A model generated the notes under the pieces. It did not search any database. It was not told where the DNA came from and saw only the letters and a program-made list of their open reading frames with translations. A program made the position numbers and the translations under genes. A stretch of DNA of 64,000 nt, from the NCBI GenBank assembly GCA_014905825.1, contig JACGCN010000003.1, positions 2,232,001-2,296,000 of the forward strand. Reading direction: 5' to 3'. This DNA comes from Lyophyllum atratum. Lineage: Eukaryota > Basidiomycota > Agaricomycetes > Agaricales > Lyophyllaceae. This document shows, in pieces, positions 46,045 through 57,560 of this stretch. Every line of letters begins with the position of its first letter. Position 1 is the stretch's first letter.

Positions 46045-49000
46045 ATGGACGCGCTCAAGAATATACTCTCCCCCCTTGGCATGAACACGGGAGCCATTCA
46101 GGATACCCTTGTAAGTCCCCTCAAACCCGCCACACTCTCATGTGCTGTGACTCACCGCCACGCAGAAACTTGTGGTCATCGGTGGAACCGTAGAGACCGC
46201 CCGCCGGGCGTCCGTTTCGGCTTGGAATGGCTTTGTAGATTGTTCGTCACCCTCTCACCCCTAACCAATTCCACCAGTTCACACGTTGGCAGCATTCTTC
46301 TTGACGGCTCATTTCAGTCAAGAAGACTACCCCTATGACTGGTGAGCCCCATTCACACTTGATATCAGTGTCACCCTAAGCGTACTCTCTCTTAGGCTAA
46401 TGCACTGGCTTGCCAAAGTACTTCATAACTGTCAATTCTGCCATATCCGCCACTGACACCCATATTAGCAACCTGCATGGGGTCGCAGCAGGGAATTCGA
46501 AATCACCACTCGCTCGGCAGGACGTAATGGTCTGACACAAACGACGACTGGGGATTTAGAAGAGGACGAAGAGGAGGAAGCACACGACGGCGGTCTAGTT
46601 CATGGACGGAGAAAACGCAAGGTCGCATTCATGCCTAGCCTGGGTAAGCGCCTTCACATAACACTGGTTCACTTCACTATACTAACGTTTCATGTCGATA
46701 GATACTACTCACACCATCTATTACCGCGGGCATTGGTTGAGGGCGAGCAGCTTAGTACTCCATGACCGGCTATACTTGCTGACGGTGCATCCGATAGATT
46801 ACGCGCACTAAACGCTATCCCGATTATGGCCACGGTTCATCACTTAAAATTAGGTATAGCCCGTCATCTTCGGCGTTTGAGGGGATTTGACTAACGTATA
46901 TGTGTCTGCAGTGTCGTGGCACGGAATAACGACATTCTCAAGAAGCTTGTCCTTGAAGCCAAGCGAGAATATGAGAAAGATGCCGAGCATCGTGTCCATA
47001 TTTTCCTTGCTGACACGTAAGTGGTTCCGGCTTAACATTGTAGTGACAGAATCTTAGATCTATATATTCCAGGACCTACGGCTGTTGGCGGTGGAATGGC
47101 GCGCGTCAAAAGAGACCCATGAGCTCGATCGTACTTCAACCCGGCGTCAAAGATATGTTGTTGGCAGATTGCAAGGATTTTCTTTGCTCCGAGGAGTGGT
47201 AAGTATAGTTCGGTAGCTTTATCGTATTCATGCTGACGTTTGTTAATAGGTATGCAGAACGAGGTATGTCCATGACGTGTCTGCAGCGATCACCACCAAA
47301 TTAATCGCCCAACTAGGTATTCCTTTCCGTAGAGGATATTTACTTCATGGTGTACCTGGGAGGTTTGTCGCTTGGATCCAATCAGTTTATCCGACCATTA
47401 ACGACGTTTGACAGTGGCAAGACTTCCTTGATTCACTCGTTGGCTGGAGAGTTGGGTCTTGACATCTACGTCGTCTCCTTATCCTCCAAGGGGTAAGAAT
47501 GCTCATATCCCACGACGTATCATATTAACCTTCATATCTAGGATGAGCGATAACACTTTAACAACATTAATGGGCCATGTACCTTCGAGGTATGTCCGTT
47601 TCATGACTCATCGCGAATGCCATTCTGATTAGAATTCTCGCACAGATGTATTCTGCTTTTGGAAGATTTGGACGCCGCGTTTACGCGTTCAGTCAGCCGT
47701 GATTCGACATCCACCGGAGCGCCTACCGCTTCGGCGTCTACTACAACCACTACTGCTGAGACTACTGACGGATCTACCTTGAGTTTGAGCGGTTTACTGA
47801 ACAGCCTTGACGGAGTTGCTGCCGCAGAAGGCCGGTTAGTCCCACGTTGGGCTTGTTCATCTTTCCTTGACTCACCCTTGACGTGCACAGCCTTCTATTT
47901 GCTACGACAAATCACATAGAGCGCCTCGACCCTGCTCTGTCCCGGCCGGGTCGCATGGACGTATGGGTAAATTTCACACACGCGACCAAGTGGCAAGCAG
48001 AGGGTATCTTCAAGTGCTTCTTCCCTTACAAGCCCGCGAGTGCAGTCACGCCTGCAACAGCAGAGCTCAAAGATGCCTCTCAGAAGAACCTTCCCCTTCC
48101 TAAGCGCAAGGCGCCCGCTCATGCTATTCCGTTGTTGACTGAGGATGAGATCTCTGAACTTGCCAAGCGTTTCGCCGCAGCAATCCCTGAGGATGAGTTA
48201 AGTGTGAGTATAGTCCGCCTCTCCCTGCGAGCGCTTTTTTTGAATTGTACGTGCTTCGATTAGGTCGCTGGTCTTCAAGGCTATCTCCTCAAGAACAAGA
48301 CCCGACCCCGTGAGTGCGTTGAAGAGGTCGATGAGTGGATCATCCAAGAGCGCGAAACTCGTGAAAAACTCAAAAAGGAAAAAGCAGAGGTTCTAATTCT
48401 TGTCTTTCTCTTCATTGTCTCCGTTATACTTATCTTCTTTCCACACAGCGTGAGGCCAAGGAAAAGAAGGAAGCTGAGGAGAAGGAGAAGAAAGAGGTAA
48501 GCGACCCCGAACATTTCACACGCAATTTCTCACTGATGACTTCCTACGCTCCCACAGAAGGAAGAGAAGGAGGCCAAAGAGGTATTTCTTCCGTTATGAT
48601 CTATCTATTTCCATCTTTCTCAAGCCCTTACCCATCATAAGAAGGAGGAAAAGGAGGAGAAAGAGGTAAGATCAATATCTTTCCCACTCGATTTCCCCAG
48701 CGTCTCATCCTGTTCCCTCAGAAACTCGAGCGTAAAGAGGCTCGCGCCAAGGCTAAGAAGCAGCTCCTCAAAGAGGCAGCGGCAAAGGAGGCGGCGAAGA
48801 GTACCTCTTCCACAACGAACGTTGAAACGACCTCTACTGAAACCACTCCAGCAGCAGCAGCAGCGGACGAAACTGTGACCACCGAGTCGTCGTCCTCTTC
48901 GAACTCTGAGTCCGAGAGCACCGGCATCGATGCTGACACCGAAGAAAGTGTTACCTCGGATGACGAAACCGAGAAGGCGGAAGAGAAGGAGGAGAAGAAA

Positions 49001-49093
49001 AAGGAGAAGTGGGTGGCCGTAAAAGGTCAGGCTGCGGCCGCCGCCGCTACCACCACTCCTGCGGCAGACGCAGATGACGATGACGAGCCATAA
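46045..49093 (+). CDS. BCS1-like AAA ATPase with a long charged C-terminal tail
   Basis: The ATG at 46045 opens [20 protein letters not shown]. Exons follow with [53 protein letters not shown] and [20 protein letters not shown], typical of the BCS1 N-terminal domain. The AAA core has Walker A GVPGSGKTS (about 47360-47425), Walker [13 protein letters not shown] (47650), and sensor [20 protein letters not shown] with the Arg finger region. The archetype Bcs1 inserts the Rieske protein into complex III at the mitochondrial inner membrane; BCS1-like paralogues are numerous in mushrooms, so the exact role is not certain. After the AAA domain there is a tail rich in Lys/Glu (coiled coil) and then Ser/Asp/Glu, ending [17 protein letters not shown]. 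That tail is absent from canonical Bcs1. Part of it is coded by two 24-nt exons. A Ser/Thr-rich insert also follows Walker B. Confidence 0.88.
48558..48665 (+). repeat. Two repeated 24-nt microexons coding KEEKE units
   Basis: Exons 48558-48581 and 48642-48665 are each exactly 24 nt, phase 0, and code KEEKEAKE and KEEKEEKE. Flanking introns are 61, 60 and 56 nt. The exon-plus-intron unit looks tandemly duplicated, adding eight coiled-coil residues each time. Confidence 0.7.
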
Positions 49094-49577
49094 AGCCGAT
49101 GCACCATTTAGAGGGTTTTGTTATCCGGTCTTGCACGTTCTGAATGTGCCGCTGGTCCTTCCCATGCCTAAGGGGATACCGCCCGATCTTGCTTGTCTCG
49201 ACTCTCCTGTACCCGAGTTTGCTGTCTCCCCTCTCGCTGGTTGTGTTGCGCTGTTGGGTTATCATCGTGCTTGCGTGTTCTACCTACGACTACGATTATA
49301 TATGATACTACGATTAGACGAGAATGACACGGTTTTGTGGGCTGCCCACTCTCTATTCTTACGTTGAGATAGTATAGGAAACGAGCATAAGTAAGAAAGA
49401 GTTCAGTCCTTGATAGAATCTTATTCTATACCAGTTCCATGAGACGACTCACGACCTGTCTTCTGTGGTCTATTCCGTGTATATTTCAGAAGCGGTTCGT
49501 GACGCTGTCGTAAGGGGTAACCAGTGCCCAAGCGTAATCTAGAATACTATGCTATATCTCCTCGTCTAAAGAATAAT
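49094..49577. other. Intergenic region between convergent genes
   Basis: Lies between the 3' ends of the BCS1-like and VPS1 genes. Nothing else recognised. Confidence 0.6.
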
Positions 49578-52500
49578 CTATGACGACTTTAAATTAACGT
49601 CCGACAGAATCTTAAACGCGTCCTTGTACGCGTCCAACAGCGCCTTCACCCGCGCTCGCTCCGCCACAAGCGCCTCATCCTCATTCAACATGTCTGCAAA
49701 GAGATCCGGCTTATACAGCGAGGACACGAGCCGGTTCTGCACATGCTGCGACGTGTGGTTCACGAGCAGGTGCATGATGGCCTTGGGGATGAGATCCTGG
49801 ATGCTCTGGCGCACAATCCCAAAGTACGATGCGATGAGCGACCGGATGAGGGACGTCTCCATCTCTTCCCTTAGTGTCAAGTGGCTGCCGTCGGACGGGA
49901 TCTACAACCACAAAGTATCAGTTCCACACCAAATCATGTCAGAAGAGAGGGAAGAGCTCACAGCCTCGATATGCTTCCCAAGGCTCTTCATATCATACGC
50001 AGCATTGTTCCCCTCCATTCCCCTCTTCCCAGCCATAAGCCCCGAACTCATCCCCGCCGCCGCCCCCGACACATCCCTTCCCACTGGCACAATCGGCGTC
50101 CCCCCACCCCCATGACCATGCCTCGCATTCTGGTGACCTCTCTCAACACTCGACCCCACAATTGGCCCCGCCCCATTCTGTCCAAAGAAATAATTCAGGA
50201 ACGTCTCTCTTGCAGTGGGCGGTGACGAGCCGCTGCCATTAGGCATAGGCCCACCCCCACCCCCAAGCGCAGAGTGGGGCCGTTGGTCCCGGTGCGTGGC
50301 GGTGGTCTGGCTCTGGCTCTGGCGGTGGCTATGGCTGCGGGAGGAGGAGCGTTTGGCGCCGGTGCTCATGCCGATGGCGGTGCCGGTGCTGGTGCTGGCG
50401 GAGATGCTGGACCGGGAGCGGTCGTGCACGGTGGAGGAGACGGAGCGGCCGTCGCGTGCGGGGAAGAGGCTGTCTTCGGAGGAAGTTTCATCTTCGTCTT
50501 CCGGGGAGAGGCCGTTGACGTTGACGGGTTCGGTGGATGATGGCTAGAAAAGCAGTGTCAGGCATGAGATGGACGACTTCTAAAAAATGGTTGCCTACCC
50601 GTGGTGGAGCTGGTGGGCGCTGGGGCGTATCTGCTTGCTGTGCAGCGAGCGCGGAGCCGGAAATGAATGCGGGATGGTTTGTGTTGATGTACGCCGCTTG
50701 AATCTCGATCAAGCTCTGGGCATACTCAGACGTCGGACCCAATCGCTCGCGCAGCAGCTCCGACACCACCTCTATTAGCTGTGCATGTAGTCTGGGGAAC
50801 CGTTGGAGTTCCTAAAGGACACCATAAACGTCAATCCACAGCCCACAACGATGAAGCAGAAGAAACGTACCGCGCTCGTGCAATTATGACAAATCTTCAC
50901 CAACTCCTCATACACCAGCTCAACACACCTCAAACTCGGCGCTTCCAAAAGTTTTATTTGCGGCTTCACCAGTATGTCAAAGGCGATCTCAGGCACAAAC
51001 AGACTAGGTCTCGGGCCGGTCGAGTTACGGATAGCAGTCCGGATATCCTGATTTTCGAGGTTGTGGGTTGAGTCGATGGAGGCGAGGGCCTGGCCGAAGA
51101 CGTCATTGAAAATGTAGTATATCCGGGCCCCTCCCGAGAGTTCTTTCGTGGAGATGTCGACTTTCGTGCCCTCGATTGATGAGACGAAGTCGCGGGCAAA
51201 TTGGGTCATGAGGCGGAGGACTAACGCGCCTTGCTGTGTTTTGAAGTGAGAAAGGTTACAGGACGGGTATCGAATGAGGACATACCTGGTTCTTGTCGCC
51301 GAAGATAGCGGAATCCCCAAATGAGTTGAGTTCTTGCTGAGCTTGGCCCATCAGCGTATTGAGCCTTGCCTTCATGTCTGGAAGCTTGTCACGGATATGG
51401 TTCATCAAGACCTATACGCTTCAATGTCAACACCGACTCCATAAGAGGAATAGATTAGGGATATACCTGGTTCAGAGTCTTCGCTAGATACTTCGTCCCA
51501 TTCTTATGTGCAATATTGCGGTATGCAGGGTGGTTTTTGAAAAACTCGGTTTCACTGTCCAGAGCGTCCGTCATGCTTTTCTCGGAATTGATGTCCTGCT
51601 GGCTGCGGTTCACCACGCCAATGAAGCCGAGTTTGAGGGGATAGACGCGCCCGGTCAGGATATCGAGGGCGTTAGTACCAGCGTCCATGAGGTCCAGTTT
51701 CGTCAACACGCCAATTGTGCGTCGGCCTTGCGGGTCGACTGAGCGAGCGAGCTTGAGCGATTCAGAATTGGCAAGGTCGACATTGGCGGGGGATACAGAT
51801 AAGATGACGCTGAAGGTGAAAGAACTCACGGATTAAACGTGTTTCGTAACTGGTGGAGGAGGAGCTTACCTGTTTGGTTTTGAGATGTAATCAATAACCA
51901 AGTTGCGGATTTGTCGTTCTATATCGCTTGGTTGGTCGCCAACGGGGATCTGGTAGAGGCATAGTCATGAGAAATTTTCAGTAGCAGAGGCTTTAAACGC
52001 ACGTACCTTTGTCAACCCTGGTAAGTCAACCAATGTCAAATCCAAAACATCGGGACTGTAAATCCTAAGCGATATTGGCAGCTTGCTAACGCCTTTGTTT
52101 TGCCCTGCAACCCGGAACGTTTCCTGCTCAATCTCCTTGCGAATTTCGTTGAAGTCTGTGAACCTCTTGTCGATGTGAAGGAACTGTGCCCATTCAGTGT
52201 AGGGCGGTGAACTCGGCGAAGGTTCTTCCGGGATGGGTGTGTGGATGAGTTGGAGCACGAGTGGCCGCCGTGTAACGATTCCTTGGCCTCGAGGTAGGAA
52301 GTCTCGCCCAACGATACTGTATAGGGTGTCAGAGGTGTGTTAGTGGTTTGGTTTGTATAAGTAACCAAGGCGAAGCGTACGTTTCCAGGACACTAGACTT
52401 TCCAGCCGATTGACTGCCAACCTGTTCCAACGTGTAAGCATTCACGAGCTCTTAGACCCTCAAAAGAGAATCAAACATACCACGACCAGCTGAGGCATGT

Positions 52501-52623
52501 CCAGCTCCCCTCCTGCGCATCCAAAGTCAGCTCCATGCCACTAAGAAGAACCTCTTTCAACGCACCCAAATTGCTGAACGTGTCCTGGAGCTTGTTGACC
52601 AGTTTTATGAGATCTTGATCCAT
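49578..52623 (-). CDS. VPS1: Dynamin-family GTPase VPS1
   Basis: The ATG at 52623 opens [20 protein letters not shown], joined by splicing to [20 protein letters not shown] (the P-loop), then [40 protein letters not shown] (G3) and [19 protein letters not shown] (G4). The middle domain includes [19 protein letters not shown] and [21 protein letters not shown] Ser/His/Gly-rich insert occupies the place of the pleckstrin domain of animal dynamin. The GTPase effector domain closes the protein ([30 protein letters not shown]), with TAG at 49578-49580. VPS1 pinches vesicles for Golgi-to-vacuole sorting, endocytosis and peroxisome division. All motifs are intact. Divergent from RNASEH2C across 369 bp. 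Confidence 0.95.
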
Positions 52624-52992
52624 TTTTGCCCACTGGTTTGTGTGCGGAGGGTCCAGAGAAGGATTAGGGTAGGGGGCGGCAGTGCCGTTAAGCAGTTTTA
52701 GTACCAAACCGCGTCAAGGCTCGGCACGGCAAATGGAAATGACAGTTTGCGTGTGTTTCTTTCAGAAGCTCATGGAGACCATAACAAACAGCCGCCCAGT
52801 GGCACCCACAAGCTCCCTGAAGTCGTTATTCCCCAGCCTCCGAGCTGAGCAAAAAAAAAAGGGTAGAGAACACATCATTCAAAAGCTCTTTGTACAACGG
52901 CTTTGGAGAAAATAGTATCAGTCTTCACAAATGGCTCAACGTGACAATCTTCGAAGTGACGAGCGTGACACTCCCTCTTGCACCCCTCCACC

Positions 52993-53886
52993 ATGGCACC
53001 AGCCTCGACCCTCGTCCTAGGATCTATCACGAACCCAGAGGGCCTGAAGACATGCTCACCATACCTTATGCCATTCCATATCAAGTACTCCGGCCAAGCC
53101 CCAATTAGCACGTTTCTACGTGTCAATGCCGCGAAGGAGACTGTCGGCGCACCACCTACGCCAGAAAAAGGTTCTGAAGAAGGGCCATCGAACGTAGAAG
53201 TTAATGAGGCTGGTCCCTCTAATTCCCCCAGGGAAACGGTAGCTCCTGCAGCAGCAGCTGACAATGCCATGGATACCGACGTGAAGGACGCTCCAGTGGC
53301 GGCAGCACCACCAACGCTTGTGGGACGCGTCACGGACGCGACGACGCGTTTTATATCGACATTCCGGGGGCGCACTATACAGGGTCTCAAGGTGCCGCTG
53401 CCAGAAGGATACGTTGGCGTTGTGCTACGCACAGAGGGCGCGACGAATGGAAAGTCGCGTCAAACGACTGGTAGCGCCAAGGATAGGACAAAAACTACCA
53501 ATCAAAACGGAAAGAAGAAGGCTACCAGGACTAAAGGGCGTGCTACGCGCAGTATGACGCGTGGAGAAGAGGGCAAGGCAGTCGAAGAGCTGATAGATGC
53601 GGTTGACGATCCTATGGACGTGAACCACGACGGGGAGTTGCACAGCGGGAACCAGGTGCGGCTAGATGAGGAGGAAGTACGGACTTTGGCCGTCTCGTCT
53701 CAGTTCTCGTCTTTCGTTCTCTGGCATGCCGATCACCCAGTGGACGAAAAGAGAGATGACTACGTTCGCTCCCTTACAGAATGGACGCGACTTGCCCATG
53801 TGGTATGCTTCTATATTTCGATATACCAACGAGATCTCATGCAACCCTTCCATAGATTCATCAAGTGGAGGACTGAAGTGTTTTGC
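52993..53886 (+). CDS. RNASEH2C: Ribonuclease H2 subunit C (non-catalytic)
   Basis: Exons 52993-53802 and 53866-53886 give 276 residues. The N-terminal part has SPYLMPFHIKYSGQAPISTF (the family pattern of a short Leu-Pro-x-x-I strand followed by G-x-A-P-(I/V)-S-x-(F/Y)), and later RFISTFRGRTIQGLKVPLPE with GYVGVVL, the second conserved block (FRGR-x-L-x-G-x-x-V-x-L-P-x-GY-x-G). Between them is a low-complexity Ala/Pro/Glu insert; after them a basic Lys/Arg/Thr stretch (KKKATRTKGRATRSMTRG) that could serve as a nuclear signal. The end WTRLAHVIHQVED arises after a 63-bp intron. The subunit holds the RNase H2 complex together for removal of ribonucleotides from DNA. The Met at 52993 is the first ATG of the frame. 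Confidence 0.82.
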
Positions 53887-55643
53887 AATACCCTTCCCAT
53901 ACCCAGTCCTGTTTGCCTCAGTAACTTGCTCTGCTGTAACGACTGACGTCGGTGCTACTCGTGGCACTCAGAAGGCAGCGCTCGCTGACATAGTCGACGT
54001 TGCAGAGACTTAAAATGGAACAGGGGGACCATGGTTCACCATTTTCAATCAGGACTGTGAGTCCTGAGCTTGCGGTTCGATGTCGCATACCCTCAGGTCT
54101 AAAGGTCCCGCATGTTTTGTAATCGACCATTCCATTCACCCCCACGAATGGTACCAAATGACGGAATGTGCACCCATCTTGCTTCACATCGGCGCGCCCA
54201 ATGATGATTCCCTCAGAAGCCAAGATGCCCTTCAAAACAGGACGAATTGCGTGTGCCCGGTAGAGCCTTCCCCGAACATGTAACGCCTCTCAATTCATTT
54301 GTATTGGCCTTTCCACCACCAATTCCTCCATAATTCAAACGGAAGTGCTGCCTTTAAGTCCGCTAGTTATGCATACAGATAAAACCTGCGATATCACCCT
54401 TCACAACACCGCCTTCGCCTCCGACTGGCAGTCAATATAGTAATACCTTTTGGCCATTCTCTCCTTCCCTGCAAGCAAGTTTTTTGGATTCTATCTTTAT
54501 TTCCGCTCCGCAGTGGTATCCTAGACGAAAATTGGGCATTCTCCATTGGTCTCTCGGTCGTGAGGCAAATGTTTGATGGTACAGGCTCCCATATTATTGC
54601 AGTGAAAGAAGGAGGTATGACCGATGTTCCTGTCAAGTTTTTGTTTAGGAGAGACTGATATCAAACGGATATCGCAGGTGCTAATCGCACAGAACCCATG
54701 TTCTCCCATGTTCCTATACTCGTGTCGGGGTTTCTTTTTCTCAAGTTGCGCCTTGGGGAGAGCCTGCTTGCGCCGCTGCGAGTGCGGGCATTCTACCCCG
54801 GCTACTATGACTGAAATGGGGATGTAGAACTCGAGAAGGCTCGGAAAGTCAAACGATTCGGTCTTATCGGCGACCATCCCACGTGAGGGTGGATCATGAT
54901 CGGCTCGTCCAGACTCGTCCATGTTGTCACCTCGGGATCACGGATGATAGAAGATGCGATTCGGATGGAGGAGGAGGAGGAGTATATGGAATTGGGATGG
55001 ACAAGTGCAAGTAGAAGACCTAAAGCTCGTCATTCCCTTCCAGGAACTCGTCGATTCGACAGTTCGACTTTGGGCGGCGATGCAGGTCGCGACGGTCTTT
55101 CCGGTGAGTACCACGCTGGTATATACTGACTGACTGCATAACTGTCATACCCCATCAAGGATCGCACTGCCATCAGTACTACCACCCAGTGTCCAATTCG
55201 GGTCTACGTGGCAAGTTTGGAAGATATGCCGGGGGACTGAGGTTCATTTCCCCCCTCTGTTGTCAGGGGAGTCAGCGGATGTTATGCAGAAGAGCGAGCT
55301 GACCCAGTGGTTGAGAATGACATGAGCTGCGGCGTATGTCAACCTCCATGAAAAGCGTGAGCTAAATTCAAGTGTGGCTGTGTGATGAAACAGGAACGAG
55401 CAAGCGCATTGCGGCCATTTTTATACCCCGCCCGCAACCATCTCGTCTTGTCCCTTCGCCACCTAAAATACCGCGCTTGACCTCTCCCCACATTCGTTCA
55501 AACCAGTCCACTCTTTAAAATCATCATCAGGATCATTCCTACATAACAAGTACGTTTTCTTTTCCAGTCGCCTTCTGCCTGGTCATCCACCCCCATCTTC
55601 TCACAACTCGCTGGTCTTGTTGCGTTACAGCCTAATACCGAAA
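53887..55643. other. Intergenic region of about 1.75 kb
   Basis: No assigned gene. Unspliced minus-strand frames at 53918-54307 and 54521-54922 look moderately coding-like but show no motif. The right end (from about 55560) is the 5' flank of the solo Kre9/KNH gene, matching that of the triple gene. Confidence 0.5.
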
Positions 55644-56540
55644 ATGTTTGGAACATACACATTGACGGCTCTCCTCGCCTCCGCCACCCTTCTCGTCGTC
55701 CGCGCCGATGTCGTCCCTACTGTACCTGGGCCCGGCACCGTATATAAAGAAGGCGGGACATGTCACACAGAATGGGACGGAGATGCAGGTTCTCCGACTG
55801 CATGGAAGAACATGGCTATTGAGCTCATGACCGGCGACAACTTCAACATGAAGCATCTGACTAGTACGCTTATCGAAAGCTCCTCGTCTTTTTGTCACTT
55901 AACCGTTTTTCACCATAGCTGTTGCGACTGGTCTTGACGGTACCGTTGCAGGCAGCTTCGATCATCCTTGCCCCGCGGTGCGCCAACTTCCCTTCCTTAC
56001 ATAAAGACCTCTCGAACTAAATTCAATCTCCCCTAGGTCATCCCCAACTCCGCAATCTATTTCTACCAGTACTCTGCCCCCGGCGCGGCTACGAAGCAAT
56101 GGGCCACTCGCTTCGCCATTGCCTCTCCTAGCGGCGCAACCACCCCCCCTGCCAACGCTCTCCAGCCTTCCACAAACGCCCCCATCGCCTGGGGCGTCGG
56201 CGCCCTTGCAAACCCTTCTACTGCTGTGCCTGCTCCCTCTGGCGCAGGTGCGACCAACCCCCCACCCGCCGCCAACGGCACAACCTCGTCGATGCCCGGG
56301 CCCCAGGGCCCTAACACTTTCCTCTCGACGTCGACGAACACCGTGACCTCAGGCTTCACGACCGCCATCAGCACATCCAGCACAGCGAGGCCGTCGTCGA
56401 CCGCCACGACGAACTCGACGAGCGGGGCTAGCGCCGATACTAAAGACAACGCCGCTGTGCACATAGTGGTGGAGTCGCGCGTGTGGCAGGCGGCCGTTGC
56501 ACTCGGCGCGTGTGCTGTGGCTTTCGCTGCTCTCCTATGA
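55644..56540 (+). CDS. Single-unit Kre9/KNH GPI-anchored cell-surface protein
   Basis: Exons 55644-55863, 55919-55977 and 56037-56540 give 260 residues in frame. The signal peptide is MFGTYTLTALLASATLLVVR. One Kre9/KNH unit follows (PTVPGPGTVYKEGG, ELMTGDNFNMKHLT, ATGLDGTVAGSFDHPCPA, NSAIYFYQYSAP), then a long Ser/Thr/Pro stalk (about residues 150-235) and a hydrophobic end (RVWQAAVALGACAVAFAALL) suitable as a GPI signal. Protein and 5' flank are close to unit 1 of the inverted triple gene at 28447-30465. It probably sits on the wall or plasma membrane outer face; a role in beta-glucan assembly is inferred from the family. Confidence 0.85.
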
Positions 56541-57560
56541 CCGCACTCGCACTCGCAGTTTTGTTTCTTGTAGCTAGATTTATCACTGCACTACGGGTGG
56601 TTCCGCATGGACACATACTTTTACGACGCGTTTTATGTTCATGACACGTATCTGACTGACCCCTCACCTACGTTCACGAGCGAAACCCTGTTTTTTAATA
56701 CGGCGTGGGGAGGGTGTTTCTGAGCATGTAGATCTTATATTTACCTGGGATTACCTCTCGGGGACTTTTCTGATTCGGTTCCCTACTATTTCTCGTTTGG
56801 TAGTTGTTGTTTTTGGGGCGTTCGCTTGTTCGCTGGGTATCTTTTGTTGGAAGTATACCGTTATAGGTATCGGCTACACTTACAGTAATTATTTCATGGA
56901 CCTTGGTGTCGAATCATGCACAAGGATACGACTGACAGCGAGCCCACTCGAGTTTTACACAGGTTAACGCATGCGCACCACCTGCTAAGCGCTAAATACC
57001 CAATCTCTCAGTAGCCGGGGTATAGAATGCCCGTACTCGCGACGGCGCAAGCAGACTCTCCCCAGGATCAGTAAGACGTTAAGAGCCTTCTCTTTTTCAT
57101 TGGCCGCTCATACTTTTCGCTTATCCTGTCTTGATATTGCGGGGATGGTTGCAGCCGGACGAAACTCGTAGAGATCTCCGGGGCACTTCCAGGTCTGGCG
57201 GGTTGGGATACTCCACCCATATTTCTGGAATCTAGATGAAGGACCAGACGGTGACAGACCGTCGCCTTGGGATCCCCGAATATCCCGTGTAACGTGAACA
57301 ACATAGGATTCCATGATCATCATCATTCATGTTACGAGTAATCAGTTCGTCCGGTTGGCGGTGCGCAAGGGCAAGGGCATGGGGGTTGCTGTAGAGACCT
57401 TGTGGCAAGTGTTGCGAAATTTGATAATTGGAAATAAATTAAAAGGCAAGTTCCTGCATATCGCAGGTACAGCAAAGCGGAGCGGTAAAAAGGGACATCC
57501 ACAGAGGGACGTGCACACGCTCGAGAGAAAGATATACACTCGATCGACGACTAGCAGACC
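56541..57560. other. Intergenic region between convergent genes
   Basis: No supported gene in about 1 kb. Confidence 0.55.
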
